Counted from the stretch's first letter, positions 47,354-57,345 are shown. The stretch is 59,144 nt of DNA from Chloroflexota bacterium (GCA_026706445.1 JAPOYT010000157.1:1-59144); one strand, 5' to 3'. Numbers and translations are program-made. The notes: generated from the letters alone by a model not told the origin.

Positions 47354-47429
47354 TGTAGGGGCGTTTCGTTGAAACGCCCGCAATTATCATCTGTCAAGAG
47401 CGCGGGCGGCACAGCGTGCCACCCCTACA
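47354..47429. repeat. 76-bp double-hairpin repeat with TGTAGGGG ends
   Basis: Ends TGTAGGGG (47354-47361) and CCCCTACA (47422-47429) are perfect inverted copies. Inside are two hairpins: GGCGTTTC/GAAACGCC with a 3-base loop, and GGCAC/GTGCC with a 3-base loop. It sits between the convergent ybaK-type and mfd genes. The form is that of small dispersed non-autonomous elements. A role as transcription stop is possible but no T-run follows. Confidence 0.6.
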
Positions 47430-47450
47430 ATGACCTTCTGTGGCGAATCC

Positions 47451-50400
47451 CTAAGGGCTGAATGCGCCCACGAGTTTGATGCTGTCCTCCAGCGCCTCGA
47501 GAATTTCCAGCAATCGCTCTTGCCAGCGCCCTTCTTCGGCCCGCATCCGCACATCGGTACGCGTGACATTCACATCTTCGCCAAGCGTCAGGGACAGTAG
47601 CTCGCGGTTGATGGTGGCGAGGAAGGGCAGCTTGATTCGCACTTCAGCGCGCGGGAGCAAAACGTGGGTTGCCCGAATCGCCTGCGCTATGACTTTGACT
47701 CGAATTTGATAGAGCAGCCCTTCAACCGCGGCTGGCAGCGGACCAAAGCGATCAATCAGTTCGCCGCGCATGAGTTCGATTTCGTCGATGCTTTTGATGT
47801 CGCCAATACGGCGATAAAGCTGCAGGCGCAGCGCCATTTCGGGAATCCAATCGGTCGGGAAGTAGGCTGGCAGCGGCAGGTCGATGATGAGACGCTCGCG
47901 CGCGGATGCGGGCGCCGCAGCGGCATCGCCAGCGGATGCGCCGCCCTTTTGATCTTTGACCGCCTGCTGCAGCATCTCGGTGTAGAGATGCAAGCCGACG
48001 CTGGCGATATGCCCCGATTGCCGCATGCTGAGGATGTCGCCGCTGCCTCTCATTTCCAGGTCGCGGATCGCGATCTGAAAGCCGGCGCCCAGCTGCGTGT
48101 TTTCCGCCAGGGTTTCCAGTCGGGAGCGCGCCTCTTGCGACAGTGTGCCGGAAGCGTAAAAGAAGTAGGCGTAAGCTTGCTGCGCCGAGCGCCCAACGCG
48201 CCCGCGCAGTTGATAAAGCTGGGCGACGCCAAAGAAATCGGCGCGATCGACAAGCAGGGTGTTGACGCGTGGCATGTCGATGCCGTTCTCGATGATGGAT
48301 GTTGAAATCAAGATGTCGTATTCGCCGCGTGTAAACTCGGACATGACTTTTTCCAGCGCGCGCGGCGCCATCTGCCCATGCGCGATGGCGATAGACGCTT
48401 CCGGTACGATTCGTTCAATTCTGTTGCGAATGATATGGATCGATTTTACGCGATTATGCACGACGAAGACTTGCCCGCCACGCTCGAGTTCGCGCATGAT
48501 CGCGTGTCGCGCCAGCTTGTCATCCCAAGAACCAACATGCGTGATCACCGGCAGGCGTTCTTCCGGCGGCGACTGAATCATGCTGATATCGCGAATACCG
48601 CTCAAGCTCAGATAGAGCGTGCGCGGTATCGGCGTCGCCGTCAGCGTTAAGATGTCGATGCGCGCGCGCAGCTTCTTGAAATGTTCCTTGTGTTTCACGC
48701 CGAAACGTTGTTCTTCGTCGATGATCATCAAGCCTAGCTGCTTGAAAGCTATGTCTTTCGAAAGCAGGCGATGAGTCCCGATCACGATGTCGACCTCGCC
48801 GCTGGCAAGGCGGTCACGAATCTCTTTCTGCTGCGGCTTGCTGCGAAAGCGAGAGAGCATCTCGATCACCACGGGAAAGGCATGTAAGCGCGCCATGAAA
48901 TTGTCATAATGCTGCTGCGCAAGCACCGTGGTCGGCACCAGCACGGCGACCTGGGCGCCATCTTGCACCGCCTTAAAGGCGGCGCGCAAGGCGACTTCGG
49001 TCTTCCCAAAGCCGACATCGCCGCAGACCAAGCGATCCATTGGCTTGCGACCGTGCATATCGGCTTTGACTTCGTGAATGACCCGCAGCTGATCTTCGGT
49101 TTCGACGAAGGGAAAGCCGGCTTCCATCTCGTGTTGCCAGGCGCTGTCCGGGCTGAATGCGATCCCAGAGGCTTGCGCCCGCCGGCTGTAAATCTGGAGC
49201 AGTTCTTTCGCTTCTTCTTCGGCGTTTCGCTTGGCTTTGTCGCGCGCCTTTATCCATTGGTCCGGCTTGCCCAGTTGGTTGAGCTTAGGCGGCGTTTCTT
49301 CGGCGCCGACATAGCGCGATAGTCGATCGGCTTGGTGGATTGGAACGTAGATGGTATCGGCATTCTGATACTCGACCAGCAGGTATTCGCGCTCGGTCGC
49401 ATGGACGGTGCGGTGGCGCATGCCCATGAATCGGCCGATGCCAAAGTCGACATGTACGACATGGGCGCCGATCGCCCAATCGGTGTATGAGGTGTCGGCC
49501 GCCACCCTAGCCCTCGCGCCTTTGGCTTCGCTGCGGCGCCGCGGTTCCGGGCGCGACCAGCCGAAGATCTCCGCGTCAGTGATGAAATGCAGCGCGCCAC
49601 TGTCGTTCGCCAGCGACCAGCCTTCAGCCGCCGATCCGCGGACGAAACGCAGGGCGCCTGGCGGCGGCGCGTCTTCGATAACTTCCACCGATGGGATATA
49701 CGCCGAGGCATCCTGTTCGTACCAGAGATTCTCCAGGCGCTCCACCTGTTCGGTGATGATCACGGCGCGGTCGCCGCGATTGCGCAGTTGGCGCACGCGA
49801 TTGAGCATCGGGCGCAGCTGCCCGCCGAATCGCTCGCCCGGTTCAAAGTCGCGCGCCGCTTCACTCACGGGTATGTTGGCAAGCGAAAGGCAGATCAATC
49901 GCTCAATGTCGGGCTTCAAGGCGCGCCAAGGTTGATACGGCGCCGGATGATCGGGCCATATCTGCGAAGTAGACATAGCGTCGACGCGGTTTTCCTCAGC
50001 GGTCTCGACGATCTCTTGCGCCGTCATTTCCAGGAAATCCGGCTCTTCCACCAGCAGCAGCGCGTTGTCCGGCGCATAATTCAGCAGGCTGGCGCGCTCG
50101 TCAAAGAGGAGTGGCAGGTAGTGCTCGAGGTGAGCGAAGGCGCTGCCTTGGCAAAGCGACTCGATATCGGCGCTGAGGCTTGTCGCGCCCGCCTCGCCAT
50201 CGCTATTCGTCTGCGACAGCTTGGCAAGCTTAGCGCCGACTGCTGGCGTCAATTTTGGCAGCGCTTCCCGCGCTGGCACAATTCTTGCCGAATCCACGCG
50301 CTTGACGCTGCGCTGGTCGCCTGGGTCGAATAGCCGCAGGCTTTCAATCTCGTCGTCAAAGAATTCAATGCGCAGCGGATAATCGCTCGCCAGGGGATAG

Positions 50401-50969
50401 ATGTCGAGGATGCCGCCACGCCGGCTGAAGGTCCCGGGCTCGATCACGACCGGCGCCGGTTCGTATCCGATGCCGATCCAGCGCAGTATCAGCGATTCCA
50501 TTTGGAAGCGCCGGCCAGTCTCCAGCTTGATAGTTGCGGCGCAGAATGCTTGCAGGGGCAGCGTCGCCTGCATCAGGGCGCGCGCCGAGGCAACCACAAT
50601 CGGATGCGCCCGGTCGCCGCCGAAAGCCAGGGCGGAAAGCGTGTCGATGCGGTTGCGGATGACGCTGGCGTCCCAGGGCGCGCGATCATAGAAGAGGACG
50701 GAAGGTTCGGCGAAGCGATTCAGGCGCGCGCTGTCGTCGAGCCAGAGCGGCAACTGCTCGCTGACGTTGTACGCGCGGCGCACATCGGCGGTCAGGTAAA
50801 TCACGGGACCGTCCCAGTCATTGGCTAGCGCCGCCAGCAAGAACGGACGCGCCGAACGCACGATATTGAAGGAATCGCTTCGGTTGCCAGCCGTGATTTG
50901 GGCGAGCAGGGTCTGATAACCCTTGCATTCGCGCGCGAGGTCAAGCAGGCCCGAGAGGTGCTGTTCCAT
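47451..50969 (-). CDS. mfd: Transcription-repair coupling factor
   Basis: 1172-residue ATPase that removes stalled RNA polymerase and recruits UvrA. The N-terminal UvrB-like domains cover about 1-340. The RNA-polymerase interaction (CarD-like) domain is at about 496-553 (HVVHVDFGIGRFMGM, then EYLLVEYQNADTIYVP). The RecG-like motor has Walker A GDVGFGKTEVALRA (about 650), the DEEQRFGVK box (about 750), LTATPIPRTLY and the helicase motif VI QLRGRVGRS. The TRCF C-terminal domain closes it. ATG 50969 follows AAAGG; an in-frame ATG at 51005 would add 12 residues. A TATACT -10 lies at 51005-51010 but without a good -35. Confidence 0.96.
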   Translation of the reverse strand: MEQHLSGLLDLARECKGYQTLLAQITAGNRSDSFNIVRSARPFLLAALANDWDGPVIYLTADVRRAYNVSEQLPLWLDDSARLNRFAEPSVLFYDRAPWDASVIRNRIDTLSALAFGGDRAHPIVVASARALMQATLPLQAFCAATIKLETGRRFQMESLILRWIGIGYEPAPVVIEPGTFSRRGGILDIYPLASDYPLRIEFFDDEIESLRLFDPGDQRSVKRVDSARIVPAREALPKLTPAVGAKLAKLSQTNSDGEAGATSLSADIESLCQGSAFAHLEHYLPLLFDERASLLNYAPDNALLLVEEPDFLEMTAQEIVETAEENRVDAMSTSQIWPDHPAPYQPWRALKPDIERLICLSLANIPVSEAARDFEPGERFGGQLRPMLNRVRQLRNRGDRAVIITEQVERLENLWYEQDASAYIPSVEVIEDAPPPGALRFVRGSAAEGWSLANDSGALHFITDAEIFGWSRPEPRRRSEAKGARARVAADTSYTDWAIGAHVVHVDFGIGRFMGMRHRTVHATEREYLLVEYQNADTIYVPIHQADRLSRYVGAEETPPKLNQLGKPDQWIKARDKAKRNAEEEAKELLQIYSRRAQASGIAFSPDSAWQHEMEAGFPFVETEDQLRVIHEVKADMHGRKPMDRLVCGDVGFGKTEVALRAAFKAVQDGAQVAVLVPTTVLAQQHYDNFMARLHAFPVVIEMLSRFRSKPQQKEIRDRLASGEVDIVIGTHRLLSKDIAFKQLGLMIIDEEQRFGVKHKEHFKKLRARIDILTLTATPIPRTLYLSLSGIRDISMIQSPPEERLPVITHVGSWDDKLARHAIMRELERGGQVFVVHNRVKSIHIIRNRIERIVPEASIAIAHGQMAPRALEKVMSEFTRGEYDILISTSIIENGIDMPRVNTLLVDRADFFGVAQLYQLRGRVGRSAQQAYAYFFYASGTLSQEARSRLETLAENTQLGAGFQIAIRDLEMRGSGDILSMRQSGHIASVGLHLYTEMLQQAVKDQKGGASAGDAAAAPASARERLIIDLPLPAYFPTDWIPEMALRLQLYRRIGDIKSIDEIELMRGELIDRFGPLPAAVEGLLYQIRVKVIAQAIRATHVLLPRAEVRIKLPFLATINRELLSLTLGEDVNVTRTDVRMRAEEGRWQERLLEILEALEDSIKLVGAFSP

Positions 50970-51151
50970 TATTGCCTTTGGTAGCTGGATGATTGCGACG
51001 CACAAGTATATCAGAGTCGCGATTGCGGAACTAGAGACGCTCGCGCAATCGCTGACGAAGCGAAGCGGGCGCCAGCGCGCGAATCGATGCTTGCGAAATC
51101 GCCGGCAACAGAAGTAAAGTTCAGCGAGCGCATCTCAGCGGAGCTTCGGCT

Positions 51152-52294
51152 GTGACGCGTGCCCTTCGCAAATTCTGTATAGCGCTTTTCATGGTCGCGG
51201 TTGTCTCGGTTTCGGCACAAACGCTGGATACGCAGCGCGCCGCCTGTGATACGACCGACCGCAGACGGCAGAGCCGCTTCTATCAGCGCGGCTTCCCGCC
51301 GGATGATCAGACGGACGACGCCCTGTGGCGCTATTCCGATTTGGAAGCGTAAGGCATTGATCGGACTATCATTGACGGTGGCTTAGCGCTGCTGGCGGAG
51401 TCGCCGACTCGGCAATCGCTCATTCTGATGCGGAATGGCTACGTCGTTTTCGAATCTTATTTCAACGGCAGCCGCGCCACGGACAGCAACAATATCGCCA
51501 GCGTCTCCAAGAGCATGCTTTCGGCGCTGATAGGCATTGCGATTGAGCAGGGAGATTTCCAGTCAACCGATGACCGAATCGCCGATTATCTGCCTGAGTA
51601 TTTTGAAACTGTTGCCGATCCGAAACTGCGCGCTTTGACGCTTCACCAGATGCTGACGATGACGCATGGGCTGGCCTGGGAAGAAAACGAGACTGAGCGC
51701 GCGCTGAACCGCAGCGAAGATTGGGTAGCGGATATCTTCAGCCTGCCTTTGCGCAGCGAGCCGGGGACCGTTTTCGATTACAGCACGGGCGCATCGCAGG
51801 TCCTTTCGGCTGTTCTGACGGAGGCGGCCGGCATGAGCGCTTGCGAATTCGCCCATCGCTTCTTGTTTGAGCCGCTTGGCATGGAAGCCGAATTCTGGGG
51901 CGTCGGCCCACAGGGCTACTTCACTGGCGGCCACAGCGTGAGCATGACCGCGCGGGAAATGGCGCGTTTTGGTCAGCTCTTCCTTGACGAGGGGCGCTGG
52001 CAGGGCGAGCAGGTTGTGCCTGGCTGGTGGGTGGCTGCTTCGACGGCGCCGCAAGTCGATATCGGCAACAATTATGCCGGTTACGGCTATTATTGGTGGC
52101 TGAACCGCATCGGCGGCTACGATATGTATTCGGCGCTAGGCGCGGGCGGACAGATTCTGCACGTCATTCCCGAGCTGGAGCTGGTGATGGTGACCACGCA
52201 CAGTTTCCGCGGCAATCAGCGCGATTACGCGGAAGAAGCCGAGACGTATCAGTTCCTCTGGGATTATCTCATCCCGTCAATCGCCGGTTCCTAA
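51152..52294 (+). pseudogene. Beta-lactamase-family serine hydrolase interrupted by an in-frame TAA
   Basis: One continuous frame from GTG 51152 to 52294 broken only by TAA at 51350-51352. The first part has a signal peptide (KFCIALFMVAVVSVSAQ) and leads to YSDLEA; after the stop it resumes GIDRTIIDGGLALLAESPT and runs into a full serine hydrolase (NGYVVFESYFNG; SxxK as SVSK; YST; GAGGQ). Relatives commonly have an EAQGID-like motif here, so CAA has probably become TAA. The 288-codon remainder from ATG 51428 holds the catalytic core but lacks the secretion signal. Dead gene, suppressed stop or sequence error are the options. Confidence 0.75.
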
Positions 52295-53499
52295 TCCACC
52301 AGCGCTTGGTAGGTCAGGACGCGGAAGTCCTGCTGGAAGGGCAGCATATTGTCCATCAGTTGCGTCATGATGATGCCGACCAGCCGCTCTTGCGGATCAA
52401 CCCAGAAGTTGGTCGCCGCCGCGCCGCTCCAGCCATAATTTCCGTCGGAGTTGAGGACGCCAGTTTGCGCTGCGTCCATGACGACATCGAATCCTAGCCC
52501 GAAGCCCCGTCCCGGTATGGGTGACGGTCCGATGGCGAGCGGCAGCAATTCCGGACGAATATGATTCCGGGTCATAAATTCGAGTGTCTTGCGCCCGATG
52601 ATCCGCACATCATCCAATACGCCCTGGTTCAAGAGCATATTGGCGAAGCGCCAGTAATCGCCTGTGGTGGAGACCAAGCCACCGCCGCCGGAGGGCGCGC
52701 TGGCCGGTTTGCTGTAGTCGTGGCTGGGGATTTTGGGATCGCCCTTGTATTCGCGGAATCCGCCTGTCTGCGGCAGGTGCTGATACAGCTTGGCGAAGCG
52801 GTCAATTCTATCGGCTGAAACGTGAAAAGCAGTGTCGATCATGCCGAGCGGCTGAAAGATCTCGGCCGCGAGATAGTCCTCAAAAGGCATGTCAGCCAGC
52901 ACCTGCACCAGGTAACCGCAGACATCGGTCGCGATGCTGTAATTCCAGGCGCTGCCCGGCTGAAAGCGCAGCGGCAGCTCAGCCATGCCGGTGATCTTTT
53001 CTTCGAGCGTGGCGGTTTCGCTGCGGAAAATGGAATTGCGGTACATCTCATCAATTGGCGAATCGAGGTAAAATCCATAACTCAGTCCGGCGGTATGCGT
53101 GAGCAGGTGTTGGATCGTCATCGGCGGATTCTGCGGCTCAAGCTGCTGGCCCAGGTAGCCGAGCCCGCTGAGGACCTTGGTCTTGCCAAATTGTGGAATA
53201 TAGCGGCTGACCGGCTCCGAAAGTTGAAACTTGCCCCGCTCGTAAAGCTGCATTAACGCGATGGATGTGATCGGCTTGGTCATGCTGTAGATGCGGAAGA
53301 TGGTATCGCGCTCCATCGGCAATTTGTTTTCGGCATCGCGGAAGCCGCAGGCTTCAAAATGCGCGACCTCCGAATTGCGCGCGACCAGGGTGACGAAGCC
53401 GGCTTCTTTATTGCGGTCGACGTATTGCTGCAGGCGAGAACCGATATTGCTTAGCCGTGCTGCTGAAATGCCCACCGCTTCAGGCGCTACAATCTGCAT
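52291..53499 (-). CDS. Serine hydrolase, beta-lactamase / EstB-like family
   Basis: 402-residue enzyme with the class C beta-lactamase fold, probably an esterase or peptidase. The nucleophile is Ser in YSMTKPIT (SxxK), the second motif Tyr is in WNYSIATDV, and the third motif region is near the C-terminus (YGWSGAAATNFW). No signal peptide, so cytoplasmic. ATG 53499 is set by AGGAGG eight bases upstream; a longer in-frame start at 53535 overlaps pth. It converges with the interrupted hydrolase, overlapping it by 4 bases at their stops, though the two are only distantly alike. Confidence 0.9.
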   Translation of the reverse strand: MQIVAPEAVGISAARLSNIGSRLQQYVDRNKEAGFVTLVARNSEVAHFEACGFRDAENKLPMERDTIFRIYSMTKPITSIALMQLYERGKFQLSEPVSRYIPQFGKTKVLSGLGYLGQQLEPQNPPMTIQHLLTHTAGLSYGFYLDSPIDEMYRNSIFRSETATLEEKITGMAELPLRFQPGSAWNYSIATDVCGYLVQVLADMPFEDYLAAEIFQPLGMIDTAFHVSADRIDRFAKLYQHLPQTGGFREYKGDPKIPSHDYSKPASAPSGGGGLVSTTGDYWRFANMLLNQGVLDDVRIIGRKTLEFMTRNHIRPELLPLAIGPSPIPGRGFGLGFDVVMDAAQTGVLNSDGNYGWSGAAATNFWVDPQERLVGIIMTQLMDNMLPFQQDFRVLTYQALVD

Positions 53500-53531
53500 T
53501 TGCAAGCCCCTCCTGTCATTTGATTTATGCT

Positions 53532-54566
53532 TCACTTGGCCGCGATCCGCTCAATCAATTTGCCCTTGTATTCCAGCGCCTTTGGATGCTGCGGATTGAT
53601 GGCCAGCGCTCTCTCGACAGCCGCCGCCGCCGCGCCCTTGTCGCGCGTAGACAAGTGTTCGGCCAGCAGGAGATAGCGGGCAATCGCTTTCTTTGTGTTG
53701 TCCTGCGCCAAGAACCATTCGGCGATCGCGCGCTGCACGTCGACCAATTCAGGTTTGAGCGTCACCGCTTTGATCCGTTCCGCGTTAGCCTGGCGGTTTT
53801 CGCCCTGGCTTTCATATAGCTCCGCCAGGCGCAGATGCCCCGATACGGCCTCATCGAACTGCCCCAGTTTCTTTTGGATCGAAACGAGTTTCATCAGCGC
53901 CTTGGGGTCGGATGGCGCCAGATCATGAGCGCGCCGGTAGATCGCCAGCTGCTCTTCCAGCTGCGGCTTGGATCGCGAAACAGCCTGACGCGGCGCATCG
54001 CCATTGAATTTGGACATGGCGGCTTCAATGCCGTCGCAGAGCCAGACTTCGATCGCATCGGCCGCCCTCACTGCTACTTCATCCGCAAGGATCGCATCAT
54101 CACCCGCGAAGCGCTGCAGCACGAAATCGACTGGCTGCATCTTGCCCGGCGGCCGGCCGATGCCGAAACGAACACGGGCGAAGCCATTATCGCCGAGGCG
54201 CCCAATGATGCTGCGCAAGCCTTTCTGCCCGCCATGCCCGCCCGATTTCCGCAAGCGCAGTTTGCCGAAAGGCGTATCCAGGTCGTCATGCGCGACAATC
54301 AAGTTTTCGCTGGCGATATCGTAATAGTCCATCAGCGCGCGCACGGATTCGCCGCTTCGGTTCATATACGTCAGCGGCTTCGCCAGTTTGACCCGTTCAC
54401 CGCGGATGACGCCGTCCCAAGTTTGCGCGCGCCGCTCGCTGCGTCCGCCGCCGAGATTGTGGCGGCGCGCCAACTCGTCGATCACGCGCCAGCCGACATT
54501 ATGACGTGTCTTTTCGTATTTGGCGCCGGGATTCCCCAGCCCTACAATCAGGCGTTTTTCAGCCAT
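53532..54566 (-). CDS. pth: Peptidyl-tRNA hydrolase fused to a TPR domain
   Basis: 344 residues. Residues 1-190 are a complete Pth, which frees tRNA from dropped-off peptidyl-tRNA: LIVGLGNPGAKYEKTRHNVG with catalytic His22, the KPLTYMNRSG substrate loop, and HDDLD with the catalytic Asp. The usual HN pair in GGHGGHNG is QK here (GGHGGQKGL). From about 205 to 344 a helical region with TPR units follows (IYRRAHDLAPSDPKALMKL; VERALAINPQHPKALEYKG). Most Pth proteins are only about 190 residues. ATG 54566 is chosen because homology starts there. Confidence 0.93.
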   Translation of the reverse strand: MAEKRLIVGLGNPGAKYEKTRHNVGWRVIDELARRHNLGGGRSERRAQTWDGVIRGERVKLAKPLTYMNRSGESVRALMDYYDIASENLIVAHDDLDTPFGKLRLRKSGGHGGQKGLRSIIGRLGDNGFARVRFGIGRPPGKMQPVDFVLQRFAGDDAILADEVAVRAADAIEVWLCDGIEAAMSKFNGDAPRQAVSRSKPQLEEQLAIYRRAHDLAPSDPKALMKLVSIQKKLGQFDEAVSGHLRLAELYESQGENRQANAERIKAVTLKPELVDVQRAIAEWFLAQDNTKKAIARYLLLAEHLSTRDKGAAAAAVERALAINPQHPKALEYKGKLIERIAAK

Positions 54567-54637
54567 AGCGATCTCAAACTGCCGTACATTCAATATGGTA
54601 GCAGACACATCGACAGCTTGTATAGCGAGTACACCGC

Positions 54638-55408
54638 CTACAGAGGGCTGTCGTCGACGTAACGCGGATAGGCGCTCTTCGCTGACTCGGCGCGGGCGAG
54701 ATCCAAGTCCAAGGAGATGAAGGGACGGCCTGCGTCGGTCACGGCGAGAACGACGCCATCGGGGTCACAGATCCAGCCGGCGCCGCCCAGCTGGACGTGA
54801 TCGGCGCGCCCGGCGTGATTCGAGGAAAGGCAAAAGGCGCCGGCAACGACGGCAGCCGTCCGGCCGCCAGCCAGCCACTTGTCATTGCTGAAAGCCGGGG
54901 TGCTGCGTGGATTCAGCAGCAAATGGATGCCGCGCTGGCCGTATTCGCGCGCGTGCTGCATGAACCAGATTTCGGTGCAGATGCTTACCCCGACGGAGAG
55001 CTCGCCCAAACAGAAGGTTTGGAACTCTATCGGCGCGCGATCATACCAGTTGGCTTCCCAATAGCCGTCGTCGTTCGGGAGATAAGTCTTCCGGTGAGTC
55101 CATTGTAGTCCGCGGTCGGCATTCCAAGCGTAGGCGACATTGTATCGTTTGCCGTCTTCGTTTCGCGGCGCCGTGCCGATTATTATTGGAGCGCCGAGTT
55201 CAGGCAGGCGCGCCAGCCAGCGCTCGTGAGCCGACAATGCGGCGCGCCAGACCGTCTCGTCGTATACGGGCGCGGTACAAAACCAGGGCGCGAAACACAT
55301 CTCGGGCAGCAGCACCAGATCGGATCGCTCGCGGGAAACATGCTCCCGCAGCGCGGCCCATTCGCCCGGCAATTGGCTGGCGTCAAGCTGCGCGATCGTC
55401 GCCTTCAT
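54638..55408 (-). CDS. Carbon-nitrogen hydrolase (nitrilase superfamily)
   Basis: 256 residues with the Glu-Lys-Cys triad of the superfamily: Glu in LLPEMCFAPW, Lys in WTHRKTYLPND, and Cys in VGVSICTEIWF. These enzymes hydrolyse amides or N-carbamoyl groups. Which branch is not clear. Its ATG overlaps the stop of the ABC exporter gene by 4 bases (ATGA), so they are coupled and probably functionally linked. Confidence 0.92.
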   Translation of the reverse strand: MKATIAQLDASQLPGEWAALREHVSRERSDLVLLPEMCFAPWFCTAPVYDETVWRAALSAHERWLARLPELGAPIIIGTAPRNEDGKRYNVAYAWNADRGLQWTHRKTYLPNDDGYWEANWYDRAPIEFQTFCLGELSVGVSICTEIWFMQHAREYGQRGIHLLLNPRSTPAFSNDKWLAGGRTAAVVAGAFCLSSNHAGRADHVQLGGAGWICDPDGVVLAVTDAGRPFISLDLDLARAESAKSAYPRYVDDSPL

Positions 55409-57345
55409 GCCATTTCGCGCTGTCCGCTGAACTGTGTCTCATAAAGCCCGGCGTACAAACCGTCTTGATTCAGGAGTTCGGCGTGGCTACCCGCCTCGAC
55501 GATGGCGCCGCGATCCAGCACCAAGATCGTGTCGGCGGCCAAAATCGTGCTCAGCCGATGGGCGATCACGATGCTGGTGCGCCCGCGCATAATTTGGCTG
55601 AGCGCGTCCTGAATAAGCGCTTCCGACTGGCTGTCAAGATGGCTGGTGGCTTCGTCGAGCACAAGAATCCGCGGATCCTTCAAGATGACGCGGGCGATCG
55701 CGATCCGCTGCTTTTCGCCGCCGCTGAGCCGATAGCCGCGCTCGCCGACAATGGAGTCGTAGCCGTCGCTCAGACCCATCACGAAATCATGGATATGGGC
55801 TGCTTTCGCCGCCGCTTCGAGTTCGGCTTGCGATGCGTCCGGCTTGGCATAGAGCAGGTTGGTGCGGATTGTATCATGGAAGAGGTAGGTCTCCTGCGTC
55901 ACCATGCCGATGTTCTGCGCCATCGCGCTCAGGGTCAGGTCGCGCAGGTCATAACCATCGAGCGTAACCCGTCCCGCCGACGGATCGTATAGGCGCGGGA
56001 TCAAGTAGGTCAGTGTCGTCTTGCCGGCGCCGCTGGGACCGACCAGCGCGACAAGTTGGCCCGGCTCGATGCGAAATGAGATGTTTTCCAGCGCCATCTC
56101 GCGCGCTTGATGCGCCGCGCCGGTCGCAGGCGCGCCGTTCTTCCGCCGTCCGCTCTCGCCCGACCGCGTCGCGTCGACGCTGGCAAATCGGCCGATTCGT
56201 TCGACATCGGAAAGCAGCTGAGCGTCATCGATGCGATAGCGAAAGCTGACATCCTTGAAAGCCAGCTTGCCCTCGACTTCATCCAGTTGAGTGGCATCGT
56301 CCGCCTCGGCGATTTCCAGCGGCAGATCGATGATCTCAAACACGCGCTCGAAGCTGACAATGGACTGCGCAAATTCCACGGGCGCGTTGGCTAGCATCTC
56401 AAGAGGAAAATACAGCCGCGTCGCGTATACGACGAAGGCGACAATGGTGCCGATTGAGAGCGCCTCCCCGATAACAAGCATTCCGCCGATCCAGTAGATC
56501 AGCGCAGTGCCGATGTAATCCAAAAGACCGAGAACGGTGGAGAATTGAATCCCCATTACCGCGCGCTTGATGCCGGCATCGCGAACATCAGCAGCGCGCC
56601 GATCGAAATGATCGACCTCCGCTTCCAGCCGCCCAAAGAGCTTAACGAGCAAGGCGCCGCTGATATTGAGTGTTTCGTTCATCATCGCGTTCATCTGCGC
56701 GTCGATCACCCGCTGCTCGCGCGAGATCCGCTCCAGGCGCGCGCCCAGCCGCCGCATGATGATGAGGTAGAATGGCAGCACTGTGACGCTAATAATGGTC
56801 AAGCGCCATTCCAAATGCAGCATGATCGCCAGGGAGGCGACAACCATAAAGAAATTGGTGATAATCGCGACGATGGTGTTGCTTACGGCATTCTGCGCGC
56901 CGATTACGTCGTTGTTCAGGCGGCTCATCAGCTCGCCCGTTTTGGTATTGGTGAAGAAACGGAGCGACATTTGCTGCAGGTGGCGATAAAGCGAAACCCG
57001 CAGGTCGTAGATCACGCCTTCGGCGATGGTGACATTCAGCTTGCGCTGCACTATCCGGACGCCAGAGACGGCTATCGGCAAAACGAGCATCGCCAGCGCC
57101 AAGACATTGAGCATGCCAATATCCTTGGCCGGAAGCGCGACATCAATGATCTGACGGAAGATCAGGGGATTGATCAATCCCAGGCTGGTCGTCAGCACGA
57201 TGGCGATCAGCATGCCGACTATGTGAAGTCGGTACGGCTTTGCGTATCGCAGAACGCGAAGAAGGAGGCGCCCCGAGACATTGGGTTTCGCCTTCGTCTC
57301 CTGCCTCCACATGCGGCGGTACCAGCCGCCGCCGATCATGCCCAT
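55405..57345 (-). CDS. ABC exporter, fused membrane and ATPase domains
   Basis: 646 residues; a half-transporter of the MsbA/LmrA type that dimerises in the membrane. Six helices lie in about 30-330. The ATPase domain has Walker A GPSGAGKTTL (about 436), signature LSGGEKQRIAIARV (about 543) and Walker B ILVLDEATSHLD. A stretch of about 30 residues rich in Arg, Gly and Ser (about 383-413) is inserted near the start of the ATPase domain between the strand that carries FRYRID and the one that carries LENISFRI. The cargo is unknown. AGGAGG lies 12 bases before the ATG. Confidence 0.93.
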   Translation of the reverse strand: MGMIGGGWYRRMWRQETKAKPNVSGRLLLRVLRYAKPYRLHIVGMLIAIVLTTSLGLINPLIFRQIIDVALPAKDIGMLNVLALAMLVLPIAVSGVRIVQRKLNVTIAEGVIYDLRVSLYRHLQQMSLRFFTNTKTGELMSRLNNDVIGAQNAVSNTIVAIITNFFMVVASLAIMLHLEWRLTIISVTVLPFYLIIMRRLGARLERISREQRVIDAQMNAMMNETLNISGALLVKLFGRLEAEVDHFDRRAADVRDAGIKRAVMGIQFSTVLGLLDYIGTALIYWIGGMLVIGEALSIGTIVAFVVYATRLYFPLEMLANAPVEFAQSIVSFERVFEIIDLPLEIAEADDATQLDEVEGKLAFKDVSFRYRIDDAQLLSDVERIGRFASVDATRSGESGRRKNGAPATGAAHQAREMALENISFRIEPGQLVALVGPSGAGKTTLTYLIPRLYDPSAGRVTLDGYDLRDLTLSAMAQNIGMVTQETYLFHDTIRTNLLYAKPDASQAELEAAAKAAHIHDFVMGLSDGYDSIVGERGYRLSGGEKQRIAIARVILKDPRILVLDEATSHLDSQSEALIQDALSQIMRGRTSIVIAHRLSTILAADTILVLDRGAIVEAGSHAELLNQDGLYAGLYETQFSGQREMA

